Source: Sphaerisporangium rufum (GTDB taxonomy: Bacteria > Actinomycetota > Actinomycetes > Streptosporangiales > Streptosporangiaceae). Taken from it: 64,000 bases of DNA. The translations under genes and the position numbers were made by a program. This document shows, piece by piece, positions 52,452-60,473 of the stretch. The stretch lies in the NCBI RefSeq assembly GCF_016863395.1, contig NZ_BOOU01000003.1, positions 62,001 through 126,000 of the forward strand, read 5' to 3'. Within the stretch, counting starts at the first letter, position 1. Each line of letters begins with the position of its first letter. The notes below the pieces were generated by a model. The model made no database searches, was not told the DNA's origin, and was given only the letters and a program-made list of their open reading frames with translations.

Positions 52452-53144
52452 ATGTCGCAGCACGACGGCCCGCCACCGGCCATCCGCGCGGCCGGCCTGT
52501 CCCTGCGCGGCGGGCACGGCTGGGTCTACCGGGACGTCACGCTGGACGTCCCGGCGGGCGGCCTGACCACGATCGTCGGCGCGGGCGGCAGCGGCCGCAC
52601 CGGCCTGCTGCTCACCCTCGGCGGGCGGATGCGCCCGGCCGCGGGCACCCTCGCCGTGCACGGCCATACCCGGCCGGAGCGGATCCGCCGGCTGGCCGCG
52701 CTCGGCCTGGTCGGCGGGGTCAACGACCTGGACGACGCCCTTTCGGTGCGCGACCACCTGCACGAGCGGCTACGCCCGGGCATCTCCCGCCTCCGCCGGC
52801 GCCGCTCCCCCGCCGGCCCGGGCCCGGCCGCCACCGCGCTGCGCCAGGCCGGGCTCGAGGTCACCGTCCTGCCGGACGGCGACCGCACCCTGGTCCGCCA
52901 CCTCGGCCGCGAGCAGCGGCTCCGGCTCGGCATCGCCCTCGCGCTGGTCGACGAGCCGCGCGTGCTGCTACTCGACGACGTGGACGCCGGCCTGGCCGCC
53001 GACCGGCGTGCCGCGCTCGCCGCGACCCTGCGGGCGCTGACCGGCGACGGCCGCACCGTGGTGGCCACCGCCGCCGCCCCCCTGGCCGGCCCGCGCGCCG
53101 GCACCACCGTCGAGCTCCGCCGTCCCGCGGAGGAGGAGTCATGA
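52452..53144 (+). CDS. Degenerate ABC-type ATP-binding protein
   Basis: A 230-residue ABC-cassette protein whose motifs all deviate. Walker A is GAGGSGRT (residues 43-50) with Arg49 in place of the catalytic Lys; the signature is LGREQRLRLGIAL rather than LSGGQ; Walker B is VLLLDDVDAG with Asp in place of the catalytic Glu; and the switch His is not found in VVATAAAPL. It might bind nucleotide but is not expected to hydrolyse it efficiently. The gene overlaps the YhgE gene by 4 bp. Similar degenerate cassettes beside YhgE/Pip genes are known in actinomycetes, so the decay seems to be a family trait, not a pseudogene. Confidence 0.82.
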   Translation: MSQHDGPPPAIRAAGLSLRGGHGWVYRDVTLDVPAGGLTTIVGAGGSGRTGLLLTLGGRMRPAAGTLAVHGHTRPERIRRLAALGLVGGVNDLDDALSVRDHLHERLRPGISRLRRRRSPAGPGPAATALRQAGLEVTVLPDGDRTLVRHLGREQRLRLGIALALVDEPRVLLLDDVDAGLAADRRAALAATLRALTGDGRTVVATAAAPLAGPRAGTTVELRRPAEEES

Positions 53145-55396
53145 GCAGACCACATCCGTTGCGGCTCGGCCGGCTGGAGCTACGCCGCTTCACCCGGTCC
53201 CGGCTGACCCGCGCCGCGCTGGCCGCCGTCGTGCTGCTGCCGCTGCTGTACGCCGGCCTCTACCTATGGTCCTTCTGGGACCCGCAGAACCGGCTGGACC
53301 GCATCCCGGTCGCGCTGGTCGTGGCGGACCGCCCGGTCACCGTGGACGGGCGGCCCCTGCACGCGGGCGCCGACCTGGCCGGCGAGCTGCGTGACCGCGA
53401 GGTCTTCGCCTGGCACCAGGTGGACGCCGCCCAGGCCGACCGCGGGGTCCGCGACGGCACCTACTACCTGTCGCTCACCATCCCGGCGGACTTCAGCGCC
53501 GACCTCGCCTCCCCCGATCGGGCCGGGAAACCGGTGCCGGCCGAGCTGGGCGTGCGGGTCGACACCGGCCGCAGCTACATCATGCGGTCCATCTCCGACG
53601 CGGTCTTCGCCGAGGTCCGCGACTCGGCCGCCCGCGGCGCGGTCCGCGGTTACCTCGACAAGATCTTCCTGTCCTTCGGCGACCTGCACGACGCCACCGC
53701 CGAGGCGGCCGGCGGCGCGGACCGGCTGAGCGACGGTGCCGCCGCCGCCGGCGAGGGCGCCGCGACGCTGGACGACGGGCTCGGCACCGCCCGGCAGGGC
53801 AGCCGGCGGCTGGCCGCCGGAGCGCACACCGCGCACCAGGGCACCGCGAGCCTGGCCGGCGGCCTGGCCACCGCCCGGCAGGGCACCGAGACGCTGCGCC
53901 GCGGCCTCGCCACGCTGGACAAAGGCGCCGCCGACCTGGCCGCCGGCAACGCCAAGGCCTACCAGGAGGTGCACGCCCACTCCGGGAAGATCAACGACGC
54001 GGCGGACCGGTACGTCCCGGTGCTGAACCGCGACGGCGAGCGGATCCGGCAGGGCGCCCTGGCCGTCGCCCGCGGCGCCGACCAGGTCGCCGACGGCCTC
54101 GGCACGCTGCCCGCCCAGGTCACCGCGGACGCGGGCCGGACCCGGCGCGACCTCGGCGCCGTCGAGTCGTGGCTGGACGCCCACCCCGACGCCGATCCCG
54201 AGCTGCGGACCCTGGTGCGCCGGGCCGCCGGATCCGGCCAGGACCTCGCCACCGGCGCCGGCCGGCTGCAGGACCGGCTCCAGGCCCGCGACGCCGCGCT
54301 GGACGAGCTGCGGCGGTCGGCCCGCACCGTCGCCGACTCGGCGCGCGAGCTCGCCGCGGCCGCGCCGAAGCTCGGCGACCGGCTGGAGGCCGCCCGCGAC
54401 GCCTACAACCGGCTGGACGACGGCCTGGCCCGGCTCGCCAAGGGCTCGGCCGAGCTGAGCGAGGGCACCGGCACCGCCTCCGCCGCCGCCGGGCGGCTCG
54501 GCACCGGCCTGACCACGCTGGCCGGCGGCGCGGACCGGCTGGACAGCGGGCTCGCCGCGCTCGACCAGGGAGCCGGGCGGCTGGACAGCGGCCTCGGCAC
54601 GCTGCAGGATGGCGCGGGCCGGCTGGACCGCGGCCTGGTGAAGCTCGCCGACGGCTCCAAGGAGCTGGCCGACCGGCTGGACGACGGCGCCGGCCGCATC
54701 CCGGACTACTCGGCCGCCGGCCGCGACGCGCGCACCGGCATGATGAGCGACCCGGTGCGGCTGCACGACGAGGTGGACAACGAGGTGCCGAACTACGGCA
54801 CCGGCTTCGCCCCCTTCTTCGTCCCGCTGGCCCTGTGGGTCGGCGCCATGGTCGTCTACATGGTGCTTCGCCCGCTCAACCCCCGGCTGCTGGCCGGTTC
54901 GGCACCCGCCTGGCGGATCGCGCTGGCCGGCTGGCTGCCCGGCGTCGCGCTCGGCCTGCTCCAGGTCGCCGTACTGCTCGGCGTCACCGGGCTCGGCCTC
55001 GGGCTGCACGCGGTGAACTGGGCGGGCATGGCCGGGCTGCTGGCACTCACCGTCACCGCGTTCCTGGCCATCGTCCAGGCCGTCAACGCGCTGGCCGGGC
55101 CACCCGGCCGGGTGCTGGTGCTGGCGCTGCTGATGCTGCAGCTCACCTCAGCCGGCGGCACCTACCCGATCGAGACCTCGCCGGGGTTCTTCCAGGCCAT
55201 CTCGCCGTGGCTGCCGATGAGCTGGGTCGTCCGGGCGCTGCGCCGGCTGATCAGCGGCGGCGACGCGGCCGTGGTGTGGCAGGCTTGCGGCGTGCTCACC
55301 GCCTTCACCGCCCTCGGCCTCGCGCTCACCGTGCTCGCCGCCCGGCGCGGGCGCACCTGGACCATGCGGCGCCTGCACCCGGAGCTGTCGCTGTGA
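53141..55396 (+). CDS. YhgE/Pip-family membrane protein
   Basis: A 751-residue protein. TM1 (LAAVVLLPLLYAGLYLWSF) leads into an external region of about 500 residues whose second half is built from repeats of the type L..G...L..G...L (GLATARQGTETLRRGLATLD, RLDSGLAALDQGAGRLDSGL), predicted to be a long coiled coil. Five or six TM helices follow (FAPFFVPLALWVGAMVVYMV to AFTALGLALTVLAARRG). This is the layout of YhgE/Pip and phage-receptor-like ABC-2-type proteins, some linked to type VII secretion (YueB). With the degenerate ATPase it may form an export or wall-spanning complex. No ESX gene is in the window. Confidence 0.92.
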   Translation: MSRPHPLRLGRLELRRFTRSRLTRAALAAVVLLPLLYAGLYLWSFWDPQNRLDRIPVALVVADRPVTVDGRPLHAGADLAGELRDREVFAWHQVDAAQADRGVRDGTYYLSLTIPADFSADLASPDRAGKPVPAELGVRVDTGRSYIMRSISDAVFAEVRDSAARGAVRGYLDKIFLSFGDLHDATAEAAGGADRLSDGAAAAGEGAATLDDGLGTARQGSRRLAAGAHTAHQGTASLAGGLATARQGTETLRRGLATLDKGAADLAAGNAKAYQEVHAHSGKINDAADRYVPVLNRDGERIRQGALAVARGADQVADGLGTLPAQVTADAGRTRRDLGAVESWLDAHPDADPELRTLVRRAAGSGQDLATGAGRLQDRLQARDAALDELRRSARTVADSARELAAAAPKLGDRLEAARDAYNRLDDGLARLAKGSAELSEGTGTASAAAGRLGTGLTTLAGGADRLDSGLAALDQGAGRLDSGLGTLQDGAGRLDRGLVKLADGSKELADRLDDGAGRIPDYSAAGRDARTGMMSDPVRLHDEVDNEVPNYGTGFAPFFVPLALWVGAMVVYMVLRPLNPRLLAGSAPAWRIALAGWLPGVALGLLQVAVLLGVTGLGLGLHAVNWAGMAGLLALTVTAFLAIVQAVNALAGPPGRVLVLALLMLQLTSAGGTYPIETSPGFFQAISPWLPMSWVVRALRRLISGGDAAVVWQACGVLTAFTALGLALTVLAARRGRTWTMRRLHPELSL

Positions 55397-55986
55397 GCCG
55401 CCGGGAGGCCACCCGGCTGCGGCTGTACGCGGCGGCGATGGAGCTGATGGCCGAGCAGGGCTACACCGCGACCACGGTGGACGCCATCGCCGAGCGGGCC
55501 GGGGTGGCCAAGGGCACGGTGTTCTACAACTTCGGCAGCAAGGAAGGGCTGTTCGCCGCGCTGCTGGAGCACGGCGTCGAGCTGCTGGCCACCGCCCTGG
55601 ACCGGGCGCGGGCCGAGCCCGGCACGGCGCTGTCGCGGCTGGACGCGGTCATCTGGGCCCAGTTGCGCTTCTTCCAGGAGTACGGCGCGTTCGCCCGCGT
55701 CCTGCTGGCCGAGATGTGGCGCACCACCTGGCAGGACACGGTGGCCCGGCTGCGCACCCGCGCCCTCGGGGTGTACGCGGACCTACTGCGCGAGGCGGCC
55801 GGTGCAGGGCTGCTGCGCGCCGACCTGGACGCGGACACCGCGGCCACCGCGCTGTTCGGCATGGTGCTCACCGTCTCCATCGAGCAGCGGGCGCTGCACC
55901 CCGGCCGGCCGCTCGCCGACGTGCACGCCACCCTCACCGCCCTCGTCCATGGCCGCCTCACCCCCGCCCCGCCGGCCACGGCCTGA
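55393..55986 (+). CDS. TetR-family repressor of the ABC/YhgE operon
   Basis: A 197-residue regulator starting with GTG, overlapping the YhgE stop by 4 bp. The helix-turn-helix is YTATTVDAIAERAGVAKGTV followed by FYNFGSKEGLFAALL. As the last gene of the operon and with a large TetR operator in front of the first gene, it most likely represses its own transcription until a ligand is bound. Confidence 0.92.
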   Translation: MSRREATRLRLYAAAMELMAEQGYTATTVDAIAERAGVAKGTVFYNFGSKEGLFAALLEHGVELLATALDRARAEPGTALSRLDAVIWAQLRFFQEYGAFARVLLAEMWRTTWQDTVARLRTRALGVYADLLREAAGAGLLRADLDADTAATALFGMVLTVSIEQRALHPGRPLADVHATLTALVHGRLTPAPPATA

Positions 55987-56129
55987 CCTGTGACCGCCCC
56001 CGCGGCGTCACAGATCGGCCGGCCGGCCGCCGAACCCGGCAGCCGGTGACCGGGCGGCCGGCGATCGCCCGGACGGGTGGTCGGTGGTCGGGTGACCAGG
56101 CCGCCGGGCCGATCGCGGTCGCCGGCGGG

Positions 56130-57110
56130 TCAGTCCTCCGGCAGCAGGCGGGCCAGCTCGGCGGGGGCGGCGTTGCCGCCGGTGCAGATCACGGCCACCC
56201 GGGCGCCGGCGAACTCCTCACGGCGGGCGGCCAGCGCGGCGAGCGGGGCCGCCCCGGCCATCTCGGCCAGGGTGTGCCCCTCGGCCAGCAGCAGGCGCTG
56301 CGCCCGGTAGATGTCGTCGTCGCCGACCAGCATGAAATCGTGCAGCCCGCGCATGATCCGCTGGGGCAGCGCGAACGGCGCGCCGGTGGCCAGCCCGTCG
56401 GCCGCGGTGCGCACCGGCCGGCGGACCGGCTCGCCGGTCCGCCAGGTCTCGTACGCGGCCGGCGCCAGCTCCGACTGCACGGCGATCACCCGGCAGCGCG
56501 GCGCCACCGCCGCCGCCACCAGGCACGCCGCCGCCGCGCCGGTCCCGGAGCCGACCGGCACGAAGACCGCGTCCAGCTCGGGATGGCGGGCGAACAGCTC
56601 CAGGTACAGGGTGCCCACTCCGGCGATGATCTCCGGGTCCTCGGCCGGGCTGACCAGCCGGGGGCCTTCCTCGTCCCCGTGGGCGGCGAGTTGCGCGGCG
56701 TACTCGCCGGCCTCGCCGACGGTGCCGCCCTTGATCTCCACGGTGGCGCCGAGCGCCCGCACCGCGGCGACCTTCGCCGGATTCGGGTTCTCCGGCATCA
56801 CCACCGTGCACGGCGCGCCGAACATCCGGGCGGCGTAGGCGATGGACTGGGCGTGGTTGCCGGTCGAGTAGGTGACCACACCGGCCGCCCGCCGGTCCGC
56901 CGGCAGCCCGGCCAGCAGGTTGATGCCGCCGCGCACCTTGAAGGCGCCGGTGGGCTGGACGTTCTCGTGCTTGACGATCGTCTCGGCGCCGAGCCGCGCG
57001 TCCAGCACCGGGTACGACCAGGACGGGGTGGGCGGCAGGTGCGGGGCGATCTGCCGCGCGGCGCGCAGCACGTCGGTCATCGAAGGCGGGTTCGCTGTCA
57101 CGCCCCCCAC
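56130..57110 (-). CDS. Threonine/serine dehydratase family PLP enzyme
   Basis: A 326-residue fold-type II PLP enzyme. The PLP lysine is K58 in PTGAFKVRGG; the phosphate loop is VPVGSGTGAAAAC, and STGNHAQSIAYAARMFG is the substrate-binding segment. There is no C-terminal ACT domain, so it is a catabolic-type threonine dehydratase, serine/threo-hydroxyaspartate dehydratase or racemase rather than feedback-regulated IlvA. GTG codons at 57110 and 57101 are both possible starts. It diverges from a LysR regulator, which probably controls it. Confidence 0.9.
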   Translation of the reverse strand: MGGVTANPPSMTDVLRAARQIAPHLPPTPSWSYPVLDARLGAETIVKHENVQPTGAFKVRGGINLLAGLPADRRAAGVVTYSTGNHAQSIAYAARMFGAPCTVVMPENPNPAKVAAVRALGATVEIKGGTVGEAGEYAAQLAAHGDEEGPRLVSPAEDPEIIAGVGTLYLELFARHPELDAVFVPVGSGTGAAAACLVAAAVAPRCRVIAVQSELAPAAYETWRTGEPVRRPVRTAADGLATGAPFALPQRIMRGLHDFMLVGDDDIYRAQRLLLAEGHTLAEMAGAAPLAALAARREEFAGARVAVICTGGNAAPAELARLLPED

Positions 57111-57135
57111 GTTCCGCCATCACCATCCATAGGTC

Positions 57136-57147
57136 CAATGCGCATTG
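57136..57147. promoter_or_regulatory. Palindrome in the dehydratase/LysR gap
   Basis: CAATGCGCATTG is a perfect 12-bp palindrome about 26 bp from the dehydratase start and 30 bp from the lysR start. Its position suits the recognition site of the divergent LysR protein. Confidence 0.6.
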
Positions 57148-57159
57148 CCATGGTGACTC

Positions 57160-57174
57160 ATAGATATGGTCTAT
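57160..57174. promoter_or_regulatory. Second inverted repeat next to the lysR start
   Basis: ATAGA-TATGG-TCTAT, 5-bp arms, ending 2 bp before the lysR ATG. With the palindrome 13 bp away it forms the two-site layout usual for LysR autoregulation. Confidence 0.55.
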
Positions 57175-57176
57175 AC

Positions 57177-58223
57177 ATGCTCGACTTCCTGCGGCTTCGC
57201 GTGCTGGACGCCGTCGCCCGGCATGGATCGGTGACGGCCGCCGCCCGCGAGCTGCACTACTCCCAGCCCTCGGTCAGCCACCACCTGGCCCGGCTGGAGG
57301 CGGAGACCGGCGCCCGCCTGGTGCAGCGCACCGGGCGCGGCATCCGGCTGACCGAGGCGGGCCGGCTGCTCGCCGACCGGGCCGCCGAGATCCTCGGCCG
57401 GGTGGAGGCCGCGGCCGGCGAGCTGGCCGCGCACACCGGGCTGCGCGCCGGCCGGGTCCGGCTGGCGGCCTTCCCCTCGGCGCTCGGCTCGTTCGTCCCG
57501 GCGGCCGCCGCCCGGCTGGCCCGCGACCACCCCGGCGTGGAGGTGCGGCTGGTGGACGCCGAGCCGCCGGAGGCGCTGGCCATGCTCCGGGCCGGGCAGG
57601 TGGACGTCGCGGTCACCTTCCGGCACACCGTGCTGCCCGCCACCGACGAGGGCGTCCGCCTCACCCCGCTGCTCGCCGACCCCGGCCACCTGGTCGTCCC
57701 CGCCCCCGGCACTCCGGCCCAGGGATCCTCGACCGGGCGGCGAACCGGGAACGCGCGACACGTCGGCGCGGCCCCCGAGGCCCCGGCCGTCCAGAAGACC
57801 CGTACGGCGGCCCCCATCACCCAGAAGTCCCAGACCGCCGGCGGGACCCCGGGCACCCGCGCCGGTGATGGCGCGTACGACGGGCCGCCGGGCGGGCTGG
57901 CCGCCTACCGGGAGTCGCGGTGGATCGTCGGCTGCGAGCGGTGCCGGGCGCAGGCGTTCGCGCTGTGCGCGGAGGCCGGGTTCACCCCGTCGGTCGCCTT
58001 CATCACCGACGACTACGTGGCGGTGCAGGCCATGGTCGCGGCCGGCCTCGGGGTGGCGCTGCTCCCCGAACTGGCGCTGACCGCGCACCGCCGGCCGGAC
58101 GTCGCGACCTACCGGATCCCCGGCGCCACCCGCGCCATCTTCGCCGCCACCTACGGCGAACCCCCCGACCCGCCCGCCACCACCGCCCTCCTCGCCGCCC
58201 TCACCACCGCCACCACCCGGTGA
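57177..58223 (+). CDS. LysR-family regulator with an inserted linker
   Basis: A 348-residue regulator. The helix-turn-helix reads HGSVTAAARELHYSQPSVSH with the following HLARLEAETGARLVQR. The effector domain starts at RVRLAAFPSALGSFVP and ends VAAGLGVALLPELALTAHRR. Typical length is about 300; here about 50 extra residues rich in T/G/P (about 180-235, e.g. TAAPITQKSQTAGGTPG) interrupt the effector domain after HLVVPAPGTPA. The lack of secondary structure in the insert suggests an exposed loop. It diverges from the dehydratase gene, its probable target. Confidence 0.9.
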   Translation: MLDFLRLRVLDAVARHGSVTAAARELHYSQPSVSHHLARLEAETGARLVQRTGRGIRLTEAGRLLADRAAEILGRVEAAAGELAAHTGLRAGRVRLAAFPSALGSFVPAAAARLARDHPGVEVRLVDAEPPEALAMLRAGQVDVAVTFRHTVLPATDEGVRLTPLLADPGHLVVPAPGTPAQGSSTGRRTGNARHVGAAPEAPAVQKTRTAAPITQKSQTAGGTPGTRAGDGAYDGPPGGLAAYRESRWIVGCERCRAQAFALCAEAGFTPSVAFITDDYVAVQAMVAAGLGVALLPELALTAHRRPDVATYRIPGATRAIFAATYGEPPDPPATTALLAALTTATTR

Positions 58224-58274
58224 TCGGCGAGTGGCCGCGAAATTCGCTGGCCGGACAATGCGGTCATTCCTAAA

Positions 58275-58922
58275 ATGAGCGGCATGCCGCCCCTACCGGT
58301 GCTCGCGGTGTTCGCCGCCGCGTCGCTCGCCCTCATGATCGTCCCTGGCCCCGCCGTCTTCTACATCATCACGCGCAGCGTGGCGCAGGGAAGGGCCGCC
58401 GGGTTCCTGTCGGTGCTCGGCGTGCACGCCGGTTCGGCGGTGCACACGGTCGCCGCCGCGCTCGGGGTGAGCGCGCTGCTCGCCGCCTCGGCGACGGCGT
58501 TCACCGTGGTCAAGTACCTGGGCGCCGCCTACCTGCTCTGGCTCGGCGTGCGCAAGCTCTTCGGCGGATCCAAGGAGACCGCCGATCAGATCGCGCCGGT
58601 CTCCCGGTCCCGCCTGTTCGGGGAGGGCTTCGTGGTCAACGTGCTCAACCCCAAGACCGCGATCTTCTTCCTGGCCTTCCTGCCGCAGTTCGTCGACCCG
58701 GCCCGCGGCCCGGTCGCGCCGCAGATCCTGCTGCTCGGCCTGGTGTGGATCGTCCTCGGCATGGCCAGCGACGGAAGTTACGCCCTGCTGGCCGCCGCGC
58801 TGGCCGGCCGGCTGCGCCGCTCCCGCCGCGCGGCCCGCCGGCTGGACATCGCGAGCGGCCTCGTCTACCTCGGCCTCGGCGCCACCGCCGCCCTCACCGG
58901 CGACGCCCCACAGAAAACCTGA
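58275..58922 (+). CDS. LysE/RhtB family amino-acid exporter (second copy)
   Basis: A 215-residue, six-helix exporter: LALMIVPGPAVFYIITRSVA, KYLGAAYLLWLGVRKLF and EGFVVNVLNPKTAIFFLAF followed by LPQFVDP. It is related to but not nearly identical with the LysE at 11294-11920. It lies 51 bp after the LysR gene on the same strand; with the dehydratase, regulator and exporter together, a threonine/homoserine-type overflow control is plausible but unproven. Confidence 0.9.
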   Translation: MSGMPPLPVLAVFAAASLALMIVPGPAVFYIITRSVAQGRAAGFLSVLGVHAGSAVHTVAAALGVSALLAASATAFTVVKYLGAAYLLWLGVRKLFGGSKETADQIAPVSRSRLFGEGFVVNVLNPKTAIFFLAFLPQFVDPARGPVAPQILLLGLVWIVLGMASDGSYALLAAALAGRLRRSRRAARRLDIASGLVYLGLGATAALTGDAPQKT

Positions 58923-58949
58923 TCAGGGTTCGGCCCGGCGCAGCGAAGA

Positions 58950-60218
58950 TCAGCTCGACGGATCGGCCTCCCACAGCGCGGCCAACGGCAGGGCTCGCAT
59001 TCGTTCCCCGAAGGGGAGGATCTGCCGCCCCGCATAGAGGACGAACCCGGCTATGAGCCGGTCGCCCAGCCGCCGGGCCAGATGTTGGAGGCCGCGGAAA
59101 TCCTCGGCCCGAACGGTCTCCGCGGCTTTCACCTCGATCCCGACGATCTCCCCCGAGGCCCGTTCGAGTATGCCGTCGACCTCCATTCCGTCGCGGTCTC
59201 GATAGTGGTACAGCCGGGCCGGCTCCTCGGCCCAGGTGAGCTGCCTTTCGATCTCCCCCAGGGCGAAGTTCTCCACCAGAGGGCCGACCGGTGCGGTGAC
59301 ATCGGCCACTCGTCCAGGGGTGAGGCCGGCAAGATGCGCTCCCAGGCCGGAGTCCACCATGATGAGCTTCGGTGTGGCGACGGCCCGCGTGGTCGCGTTG
59401 GATGACCAGGCAGGGATCCGGTGAATTACATAAATCAGCTCAAGTAGATCGAGGTATCTTTTTATAGTGCTCCGGGCGATACCGAGATCGCTGCTGAGAT
59501 TGTCGATTACCGCAAGGCCGCCCATCCGGCCGGCGAGGACGTTGAGCAGCCGGCGGATATCCGCCGGGCGCTCGATATCGGATACCTGTCGCACATCGCG
59601 GTGGACCAGGTCGGAAATGTACGATTCGAAGAATCGGGCACGCCTGCGGAACGTCGACCGGTGGACGGCTTCGGGATAGCCACCACGGATGGCCCGCTCG
59701 ATGTAGTTCGCTCGGCGCAACGTAGACTGCGGGACCTTGAGGTCAGGACCATGCCGGAATACCGAGTCCACGAACCCGTCGGGCCGGCGATCGATCTCGC
59801 CTTGCGACAACGGCCACAACTCGATCGTCTCGGAGCGGCCGGGAAGAGAATCGGGAATGTCCCGCAGCCCGAGCAGCCGAGCGGAACCGGTGAGCAGATA
59901 GCGACCTGGACGCGGGTCCAGGTCGACCTCACGCTTGATGGACAGCAGCAGCTCGGGAACACGCTGGATCTCATCGATGAGCAGCAGCCCTTCGTGATGG
60001 ACCACGCCGTCCGGATCCAGCCGGGCGGCCGCCCGTACCGCCGCCTCATCGAGGTACAACTCGCGAGCACCGGGCGTGGCGGTCGCGATCTCGTGCGCCA
60101 ATGTGCTCTTCCCGACCTGGCGGGCGCCGTTGACGACCACGACCCGCGTGTCGGCCAGCGCTTCGCGAGTCATCTCCCGTGCCCGGCGCGGGTAGAGGGC
60201 GAGTTCGTCAACGTCCAT
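58950..60218 (-). CDS. AAA ATPase with DUF4143 domain
   Basis: A 422-residue protein of the AAA_14/DUF4143 type. Walker A is VVNGARQVGKSTLAHEI and Walker B LLLIDEIQRVPELL; the sensor-like LLTGSARLLGL follows. The DUF4143 region contains FFESYISDLVHRDVRQVSDI, a winged-helix-like NLSSDLGIARSTIKRYLDLL, and the PD-(D/E)xK-like strand pattern DRDGMEVDGILERASGEIVG followed by IEVKA. Function is unknown; these single-gene ATPases are patchily distributed and often accessory. Codon use (more A/T at third positions) is unlike the neighbours, which suggests transfer. Five 23-bp repeats stand 33 bp upstream. Confidence 0.92.
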   Translation of the reverse strand: MDVDELALYPRRAREMTREALADTRVVVVNGARQVGKSTLAHEIATATPGARELYLDEAAVRAAARLDPDGVVHHEGLLLIDEIQRVPELLLSIKREVDLDPRPGRYLLTGSARLLGLRDIPDSLPGRSETIELWPLSQGEIDRRPDGFVDSVFRHGPDLKVPQSTLRRANYIERAIRGGYPEAVHRSTFRRRARFFESYISDLVHRDVRQVSDIERPADIRRLLNVLAGRMGGLAVIDNLSSDLGIARSTIKRYLDLLELIYVIHRIPAWSSNATTRAVATPKLIMVDSGLGAHLAGLTPGRVADVTAPVGPLVENFALGEIERQLTWAEEPARLYHYRDRDGMEVDGILERASGEIVGIEVKAAETVRAEDFRGLQHLARRLGDRLIAGFVLYAGRQILPFGERMRALPLAALWEADPSS

Positions 60219-60251
60219 AAGCTGGGATTCTACGGCCGCACGAACTGATCC

Positions 60252-60366
60252 GTGGTGGATCTGCCGGACGGGTCGTGGTGGATCTGCCGCAGGGGTCGTG
60301 GTGGATCTGCCGGACGCTTGGTGGTGGATCTGCCGGAGTGTTCATGGTGGATCTGCCGCAGCGGCT
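60252..60366. repeat. Five 23-bp tandem repeats upstream of the AAA/DUF4143 gene
   Basis: Five direct copies with exact 23-bp period (60252, 60275, 60298, 60321, 60344). The first 15 bp of each unit, GTGGTGGATCTGCCG, are constant except for one A in copy 5; the last 8 bp vary (GACGGGTC, CAGGGGTC, GACGCTTG, GAGTGTTC, CAGCGGCT). The array lies wholly in the 255-bp gap between the ATPase and acyl-CoA synthetase genes; 23 is not a multiple of 3, so it is not coding. Confidence 0.95.
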
Positions 60367-60473
60367 ACGCGAATCCGCAGATATCACGATGACCCGCCGT
60401 GCGCTCCGATCACCCGATGAACCGGGTCCTCGACCGGCGGGCACCGGACGAGATGAAATATGGGTCCCCGCCC

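Noticed and set aside
52452-53144. Pseudogene call for the ABC cassette
   Set aside because: Although motifs are degenerate, the frame is intact, overlaps its operon partner by 4 bp and such cassettes recur beside YhgE genes.
60252-60366. CRISPR array
   Set aside because: Repeats abut every 23 bp with an 8-bp variable part, far too short for spacers, and no cas gene is present.
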